Source of the DNA: Coprosoma sp963632935
GTDB taxonomy: Bacteria; Bacillota_I; Bacilli_A; RF39; UBA660
DNA length: 64,000 nt
Assembly (NCBI GenBank): GCA_963632935.1
Contig: CAVGWA010000003.1
Span: forward strand, 1 to 64,000
Direction: 5' to 3'
Position 1 is the stretch's first letter; every line of letters starts with the position of its first letter. Positions 59,483-64,000 of the stretch are shown piece by piece. Made by a program: the position numbers and the translations under genes. The notes under the pieces were generated by a model. It had not been told where the DNA came from. It searched no databases and worked only from the letters and a program-made list of their open reading frames with translations.

Positions 59483-60151
59483 ATGGAAGAAATTGATTTA
59501 AGTTATCTTTTTAAATTTTATTTATCTCAAATAAAATGGGTTATTATTTCTATTGTTTGTTTAGTATTAGTTGGAAATGTTTATAATTTAATTACAAGAG
59601 TACCACTTTATCAAAGTAGTACAACAATTGTTCTTGCTACGGAGAACAAGGATGATGAAAAATATACACAAAGTGATGCTTTACTAAACCAAAATTTAGT
59701 GTCTACATATAGTCAAATAATTAAAAGTAGAAAAATATTAAATAAAGTAATAAAAAATGAAAAATTAAAATACAATTATGATAAATTATCATCAGCAATT
59801 GATGTTTCAAGTGTTGAAGACACCGAAATAATAAAAATATCAGTAAAATCTAAAAGCAAAAAGGAGGCAATAAAAATTGCAGATGCTATTGTTCCTGTTT
59901 TTTCTGATGAAGTAAAACGTATTTATAATATAAATAATGTTAGTGTTGTAGATGAAGCTTATGCCTCTTCTAAACCATGTAATATTAATTATTTAAAAGA
60001 AAATATATTATATGTTTTATCAGCATTTGTATTATCTACTGGTGTAATTTTCATTATTTATTATTTTGATACAAGTATTAAATCAGCTACTGAAATAGAA
60101 GAAAAATGTGGTTTAACAATTTTAGGCGTAGTTCCAGAAGTAAGGAGATAA
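59483..60151 (+). CDS. Wzz/CpsC-like polysaccharide co-polymerase, kinase adaptor
   Basis: A 222-aa protein with two membrane helices (about 17-38 and 173-196) flanking an outer domain, the Wzz fold of Gram-positive CpsC/CapA/EpsA adaptors. Text such as YQSSTTIVLATENKDD, LVSTYSQIIKSRKILNKVI and the short cytoplasmic end FDTSIKSATEIEEKCGLTILGVVP is typical. It sets polymer length and activates the BY-kinase encoded four bases downstream. ATG 59483 follows GTGGAGG. Confidence 0.92.
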   Translation: MEEIDLSYLFKFYLSQIKWVIISIVCLVLVGNVYNLITRVPLYQSSTTIVLATENKDDEKYTQSDALLNQNLVSTYSQIIKSRKILNKVIKNEKLKYNYDKLSSAIDVSSVEDTEIIKISVKSKSKKEAIKIADAIVPVFSDEVKRIYNINNVSVVDEAYASSKPCNINYLKENILYVLSAFVLSTGVIFIIYYFDTSIKSATEIEEKCGLTILGVVPEVRR

Positions 60152-60154
60152 AGT

Positions 60155-60886
60155 ATGATTAAAAAGAAAAGTGAACATACAAATAGAACAGATTTATTAC
60201 TTAATTTAAGTCCTAAATCAGTATTTTCAGAAGCCATAAAAAACATTAGAACGAATTTAACTTTTTCTGAAGTAAATAAAAAAATGAAAATAATTTTAAT
60301 TACTTCAACTGAACCGGGGGATGGTAAAAGTTTTATTTGTGCTAATTTAGCTATTGCCTATGCTCAGGAGGGTAAAAGGGTATTAATTATTGATAGTGAT
60401 TTAAGAAAAGGAAGACAATCTGAAATATTCGGTGTTATAAATAAAATAAGTAGTGGTTATACTAATTTAATTTTAAATTATAATGAAAACGAAAATAATT
60501 TTAAATTAGATGATTATATTTTAGAAACATCTATTACAAATGTTGAATTGATTGCTAACGGACCAATACCACCAAATCCAGTAGAATTACTTTCCAGCAA
60601 AAATAATGAACGTTTATTAGAAGAATTAAAGAAAAAATATGATATAATAATACTCGATTGTCCACCAATAATTGGAATTAGTGATACATCTATTATGACA
60701 AAATATAGTGATGTTAATTTATTGGTAGTTTCAAATAAAAAAACAAAAGTTGAATTAATTGAGAGAGTTAAGAAAAACTTTGAACAAGCTAACGCAAGTA
60801 TAACAGGGGTTATTGTTAATAAAGCAGATGTAAAAGGTAGTAGTTATTATGGTTATTACAATGATGACTACTATGATGAAAAATAA
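60155..60886 (+). CDS. Bacterial tyrosine kinase (CpsD/CapB type)
   Basis: A 243-aa BY-kinase. Walker A STEPGDGKSF (near 51), Walker A' VLIIDSDLRKG and Walker B IIILDCPP (near 160) precede a C-terminal tyrosine cluster, SSYYGYYNDDYYDEK, with seven Tyr for trans-autophosphorylation. It needs the adaptor just upstream and is reversed by the phosphatase just downstream, so the full phosphorylation cycle controlling polymer export is present. Confidence 0.95.
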   Translation: MIKKKSEHTNRTDLLLNLSPKSVFSEAIKNIRTNLTFSEVNKKMKIILITSTEPGDGKSFICANLAIAYAQEGKRVLIIDSDLRKGRQSEIFGVINKISSGYTNLILNYNENENNFKLDDYILETSITNVELIANGPIPPNPVELLSSKNNERLLEELKKKYDIIILDCPPIIGISDTSIMTKYSDVNLLVVSNKKTKVELIERVKKNFEQANASITGVIVNKADVKGSSYYGYYNDDYYDEK

Positions 60887-61599
60887 TGAAAGATTTGCAT
60901 ACTCATCTTCTTTATGGCATAGATGATGGTAGTAAAAACTTAGCCGAAAGTTTACAATCTTTACAATCATTAGCAAGTTCTGGAGTTACAGAACTTGTTT
61001 TTACTCCTCATTATATTGAAAATAGTAAATATATGTGTAACGTTAGTAAGAAAAAAAAATTATTCCAAAAAATTAAATCAGAAATGAAAAAACAAAATAT
61101 TAATATAAAAGTTTATATGGGAAACGAAATATATTATTCTGAGAATATATTAAAACTTTTAAAAGAAAAAGAAATATCTTCAATAAATGATTCAAGATAT
61201 TTATTAATTGAACTACCAGTTTTAAATTGTCCTAATAGTATTAAAAACGTATTTAGTGAACTAATACATAACGGTTATAAAATCGTATTAGCACATCCTG
61301 AAAGATATTGTTATGTTATGGATGATATTACATTTTTAGATGATTTAATTAAAATGGGAGTATTGATGCAAAGTAACTATACTAGTTTATATGGTAGATA
61401 TGGTAAGAAAAGCGAGGCAACATTAAAAAAGCTTCTTAAAAAAGGATATATATCATTTTTATGTAGTGATATACATTCTAAGATGAGAGTAAGAGAGGTA
61501 AATTTAAGAAGAAAATTAAGATGGTATTTATCTAAAGATGATATTGAAAAATTATTAAATACCAATTTTGATAAAGTAGTAAATGATGAAAAATTATAA
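60886..61599 (+). CDS. Tyrosine-protein phosphatase, PHP type (CpsB/YwqE)
   Basis: A 237-aa manganese-dependent PHP phosphatase: LHTHLLYGIDDGSKN at the start, EIYYSEN, LAHPERYCYV (about 137) and LCSDIHSKMR (about 195) supply the metal ligands. It dephosphorylates the BY-kinase. Its ATG overlaps the kinase stop by one base and there is no clear ribosome site, so it is translated by coupling. Confidence 0.94.
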   Translation: MKDLHTHLLYGIDDGSKNLAESLQSLQSLASSGVTELVFTPHYIENSKYMCNVSKKKKLFQKIKSEMKKQNINIKVYMGNEIYYSENILKLLKEKEISSINDSRYLLIELPVLNCPNSIKNVFSELIHNGYKIVLAHPERYCYVMDDITFLDDLIKMGVLMQSNYTSLYGRYGKKSEATLKKLLKKGYISFLCSDIHSKMRVREVNLRRKLRWYLSKDDIEKLLNTNFDKVVNDEKL

Positions 61600-61618
61600 G
61601 TAAGGTAGTGTGTTTTTA

Positions 61619-62281
61619 ATGGATGAGAGTATTGTATATGTTAAAGAATCTAGAAAATTATCTAAAAAAATATATTTTTTCTTTAAAAGATTTTTTGATA
61701 TTTTATTTAGTATAATATTATTAATATTTTTAGTACCAATTTCTTTAACAATTAAAGTAGTTTATATTTTTAATAAAGATTTTAACAGTATATTTTATTT
61801 TCAAAAAAGAATAGGTAAAAATGGTAAAATATTTAAATTATATAAATTTAGATCAATGGTACCAAATGCAGATGAGGTTTTAAAACAAATGCTAAAAAAA
61901 AAGAAGTACAAAAAACAGTGGGAGAAATATCAAAAGTTTGAAGATGATCCTAGAATAACAAAAATAGGTAAATTTTTAAGAAAAACTTCATTAGATGAAT
62001 TGCCACAAGTAATTAATGTTTTAAAAGGTGATATGTCCTTTATAGGTCCAAGACCATTAATAGAAGGTGAATTAGATTCACATAATGGTAATCATGAATT
62101 ATATGAAAGTGTTCGTCCCGGTGTATCCGGTTGGTGGGCTTGTAATGGAAGAAGTAATTTATCATATGAAGAAAGATTAATATTAGAGTATTTTTATTGT
62201 GAAAATTGTAATTTTAAGTTAGATATTAAATGCATTTTTAGAACAATTAAAGCAGTGGTTTTTAAAAAAGGAGCTAAATAG
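61619..62281 (+). CDS. Priming sugar transferase (polyprenyl glycosylphosphotransferase)
   Basis: A 220-aa single-hairpin membrane enzyme that starts the repeat unit by moving a sugar-1-phosphate onto undecaprenyl phosphate. KRFFDILFSIILLIFLVP is the membrane segment, followed by FRSMVPNADE, RKTSLDELPQVINVLKGDMS, FIGPRPL, and RPGVSGWWACNGRSNLS. Length and the absence of an N-terminal multi-helix domain match the CpsE/WbaP C-terminal core alone. ATG 61619 follows AAGGTAGTG at a spacing of ten; an in-frame GTG is closer. The sugar cannot be told from sequence. Confidence 0.93.
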   Translation: MDESIVYVKESRKLSKKIYFFFKRFFDILFSIILLIFLVPISLTIKVVYIFNKDFNSIFYFQKRIGKNGKIFKLYKFRSMVPNADEVLKQMLKKKKYKKQWEKYQKFEDDPRITKIGKFLRKTSLDELPQVINVLKGDMSFIGPRPLIEGELDSHNGNHELYESVRPGVSGWWACNGRSNLSYEERLILEYFYCENCNFKLDIKCIFRTIKAVVFKKGAK

Positions 62282-62342
62282 GCTAGTGTTATACTTATAT
62301 TATTTAATAATAAAAAGTTGATGAAAAATGGATATGTATTTT

Positions 62343-62370
62343 AAGGTAAATCTTAAGTGATTTACTTTTT
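62343..62370 (+). terminator. Intrinsic terminator inside the exopolysaccharide locus
   Basis: GTAAATC (62346-62352) pairs with GATTTAC (62359-62365), extended by A-T pairs, then five T. It ends the first four-gene segment. Confidence 0.85.
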
Positions 62371-62491
62371 ATATTTACTAAAAAATGTATGGCAGAGCGA
62401 CTATAAAAAAGCACTTTTAAAAGATATTATATATGTTTCTTAAACTTATTGCACATTAATTGTGCACTTTCAATAAAAATCTACACTATGC

Positions 62492-62537
62492 AAAATTGAG
62501 CAAAAAAATGGCTGAAAATTGAGCAAAAAAATGGCTG
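62492..62537 (+). repeat. Two tandem copies of a 23-bp repeat
   Basis: The 23-mer beginning AAAATTGAGC and ending AAATGGCTG occurs at 62492-62514 and again at 62515-62537 with no mismatch. It sits immediately upstream of the -35 box of the promoter at 62544, a place where activators bind. Confidence 0.85.
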
Positions 62538-62543
62538 AAAAAG

Positions 62544-62572
62544 TTGAATCTTTGGTTCTTTTAGTGTATAAT
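62544..62572 (+). promoter_or_regulatory. Internal promoter of the exopolysaccharide locus
   Basis: TTGAAT (62544-62549), 17-bp spacer, TATAAT (62567-62572), seven bases downstream of the 23-bp repeats. Confidence 0.75.
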
Positions 62573-62673
62573 ATTTTCGAGTTTCTTTTAGATGAATATT
62601 ATATTTAAAAGAAAAAACAGATTGATTTAAAAATATAGTATAAATTATACAATAGTAGTTAGTTTGAGTATTT

Positions 62674-62706
62674 AATCATTGCATTGTATAGTGTAATGAT
62701 TTTTTT
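62674..62706 (+). terminator. Attenuator-like terminator in the glycosyltransferase leader
   Basis: AATCATTGCA (62674-62683) pairs with TGTAATGATT (62692-62701) with one G-U, 8-nt loop, then T to 62706. It lies between promoter and gene, abutting the AGGAGAAG ribosome site (62707-62714). Confidence 0.75.
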
Positions 62707-62722
62707 AGGAGAAGTGAATTTT

Positions 62723-63856
62723 GTGAAAAAAAATGAGCCGATAAGAGTAGCACAAATTATAGGTAAATGGCTTGGTGGTGGAGTGGAATCTGTCGTAATG
62801 AATTATTATAGACATATTGATAGAACTAAAATTCAGTTTGATTTTATATGTGATGAAGATTCTACGAATATTCCATATGAAGAAATAGAAAAAATGGGTG
62901 GTAAAGTTATTTTAATACCACCATATCAAAAAGTTTTTAAGTATCATAAAAAACTAAAAGAAGTATTAAAAGCTGGTGGATACAAAATAGTTCACTCACA
63001 TATTAATACATTATCAGTTTTTAGTTTGTTTGCTGCAAAGTGTGCTGGAGTTCCAGTAAGAATTGCACATAGTCATAGCACGACAAATAAAAAAGAAAAA
63101 AAGAAGAATTTATTAAAGCAAGTATTAAGACCATTTAGCAAAGTATTTGCAACAGATTATATGTGTTGTTCAGAACTTGCTGGCAGATGGTTGTTTGGAA
63201 ACAAAGAATATGATAATGGTAATGTTTATCTTTTAAACAATGCAATTGATTTAGATAAATTTAAATATGATGAAGAGAAAAGAAAAGAAAAAAGAAAAGA
63301 ATTAAATATAGAAGATGATACTTTAGTAATTGGTCATGTTGGTAGATTTGTTGAACAAAAAAATCATAGATTTTTAATTGATATATTTAATGAAGTACAT
63401 AAACAAAAAGAAAATTCTATTTTATTGCTTGCAGGACAAGGCCCTTTAATGGAAGAAATGAAAGAAAAAGTTAAAATATTAGGAATAGAAGATAGTGTTA
63501 AATTTTTAGGGCAAAGAAATGATATAAATGAATTATATCAAGCATTTGATGTATTTTGCTTACCAAGTCTTTATGAAGGATTGCCAGTTGTTGGAGTTGA
63601 AGCACAAGCCACAGGATTATTATGTGTATTTTCTGATGATATGACAAAAGAAACAAAAGTGTTGGATACTACTGAGTTTTTATCACTAAATCAGAGTGTA
63701 GAAGAGTGGGCATATACAATTTTAAAGAAATATAAATCATTTAAAAGAAAGAATTGTACCAACGAAATTTCTAAAAAAGATTTTAATATAAAAAAAGAAG
63801 CAAATAAATTAACTCAAAAATATTATGAAGAATATAGAAGAAAGGTGACGAATTAA
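62723..63856 (+). CDS. Glycosyltransferase family 4-type (EpsF-like)
   Basis: A 377-aa GT-B fold enzyme. The N-terminal half has GGGVESVVMNYYRHID and VRIAHSHSTTNKK; the C-terminal half has NAIDLDKF, GHVGRFVEQKNHRFLID, LLLAGQGPLMEEM and the E-x7-E motif in YEGLPVVGVE, which binds the nucleotide sugar. It is close to EpsF-type transferases of Firmicute exopolysaccharide loci. GTG 62723 with AGGAGAAG eight bases upstream is the start; the longer frame runs through the terminator. The next gene overlaps its stop by one base. Confidence 0.92.
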   Translation: MKKNEPIRVAQIIGKWLGGGVESVVMNYYRHIDRTKIQFDFICDEDSTNIPYEEIEKMGGKVILIPPYQKVFKYHKKLKEVLKAGGYKIVHSHINTLSVFSLFAAKCAGVPVRIAHSHSTTNKKEKKKNLLKQVLRPFSKVFATDYMCCSELAGRWLFGNKEYDNGNVYLLNNAIDLDKFKYDEEKRKEKRKELNIEDDTLVIGHVGRFVEQKNHRFLIDIFNEVHKQKENSILLLAGQGPLMEEMKEKVKILGIEDSVKFLGQRNDINELYQAFDVFCLPSLYEGLPVVGVEAQATGLLCVFSDDMTKETKVLDTTEFLSLNQSVEEWAYTILKKYKSFKRKNCTNEISKKDFNIKKEANKLTQKYYEEYRRKVTN

Positions 63857-64000
63857 TGAAAGTATTACATTTAATATGTACTGATGTTTTCTCGGGTGCA
63901 GAAAATGTAGCATGCCAAATAATAAACGGATTTCAAAATGACAAAAATTTTCAAATGGTGTATTGTAGCCCTAGTGGGCCAAATGAAACAAGCTTAGCTG
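63856..64000 (+). CDS. Glycosyltransferase, N-terminal part (runs off the window)
   Basis: The last 145 bases are open from ATG 63856, overlapping the previous stop, with AAAGGTGACG as ribosome site. The 48 residues visible (MKVLHLICTDVFSGAENVAC, then QIINGF and VYCSPSGPNETSLA) look like the first Rossmann domain of a GT-B glycosyltransferase: xxGAENVA is the usual sugar-acceptor loop. The rest is beyond the window edge. Confidence 0.8.
   Translation, partial: MKVLHLICTDVFSGAENVACQIINGFQNDKNFQMVYCSPSGPNETSLA

Larger units (their letters stand above)
62371..62722 (+). promoter_or_regulatory. Long regulatory gap before the glycosyltransferases
   Basis: No gene is visible here. From left to right: a TGCACA/TGTGCA hairpin (62450-62466) without a good T run; a 23-bp perfect tandem repeat (62492-62537); a promoter TTGAAT-17-TATAAT (62544-62549, 62567-62572); about 100 nt of AT-rich leader; and an attenuator-like hairpin (62674-62706) directly before the ribosome site. 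Confidence 0.6.

Noticed and set aside
62450..62466. TGCACA/TGTGCA hairpin as a second terminator in the exopolysaccharide gap
   Set aside because: Only a CTTTC follows, so it is not convincing as a terminator.
1..64000. CRISPR arrays, prophage, complete defence system or integrative element
   Set aside because: No regularly spaced repeats, integrase, phage structural genes or restriction genes were seen. Fic, Rpn and the CPBP protease occur in defence contexts but are not grouped with partners here.
1..64000. Mycoplasma-type genetic code (UGA = Trp)
   Set aside because: UGA ends mutM, rbfA, khpA and other genes at the expected lengths, and Trp is encoded by TGG.

Overview
The window is chromosomal DNA from a very AT-rich, Gram-positive, spore-forming member of the Bacillota, most likely class Bacilli. 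The low G+C content was judged by eye, not computed. Placement rests on a PolC-type replicase, EzrA, a TspO-free-standing membrane gene, a sortase B remnant, a T-box leader, a leader before infC, strong GGAGG ribosome sites, consensus sigma-A promoters, an alpha/beta SASP and a CotE-like coat protein. CotE points to Bacilli rather than Clostridia. UGA is used as a stop codon (mutM, rbfA), so the mycoplasma code does not apply. An uncultured gut lineage near Erysipelotrichales/RF39-type Bacilli is my best guess, not a demonstrated placement.

Layout. 1-4.75 kb: polC. 4.75-8.2 kb: a decayed accessory patch with a BspA/DUF285 surface-protein fragment, an Rpn/PDDEXK nuclease gene, a frameshifted sortase B and a Fic AMPylase-like gene. 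8.3-19.9 kb: mutM-pyk, convergent tmcAL, a pilin-like gene with gtrA, an orphan histidine kinase, an orphan VirD4-like coupling ATPase, a rhodanese, ezrA, thiI and a SASP gene. 20.0-20.7 kb: a broken IS4-type transposase. 20.9-27.3 kb: an unknown membrane protein, cotE, rpsP-khpA, an L,D-transpeptidase, uppS-cdsA-rseP, an inactive-looking rhodanese and tRNA-Leu(GAG). 27.3-36.3 kb: tspO, rmuC, rnr-smpB-ssrA, an ADP-ribosylglycohydrolase/hydrolase fusion, and a phosphoesterase and CPBP protease on the minus strand.

36.3-42 kb is the translation block rimP-nusA-rnpM-infB-rbfA followed by infC-rpmI-rplT with its own leader. 42-58 kb carries mraY, tig, a Bax-inhibitor-1 protein, a leucine T-box controlling a small membrane protein plus leuS, then ruvAB-queA-miaA, yqeG, dinB, tex, a lipoprotein and uppP. 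58-59.4 kb is ffh. 59.4-64 kb is the start of an exopolysaccharide locus (Wzz-like adaptor, BY-kinase, PHP phosphatase, priming sugar transferase, glycosyltransferases) that runs off the window.

Most of the window is housekeeping. The unusual parts are structural: infC appears to start at AUC behind a leader ending in a terminator; ribosomal protein L20 has a C-terminal SAP/Rho_N-like tail; RimP is reduced to its N-terminal domain; an ADP-ribosylglycohydrolase is fused to an alpha/beta-hydrolase-like domain with a complete Ser-Asp-His set; the tmRNA tag ends in -LVPTYA; the T-box reads CUU and is matched by the tRNA-Leu(GAG) in this same window; and many terminator stems include the stop codon of the gene they end. 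I found no CRISPR array, prophage or complete defence island.
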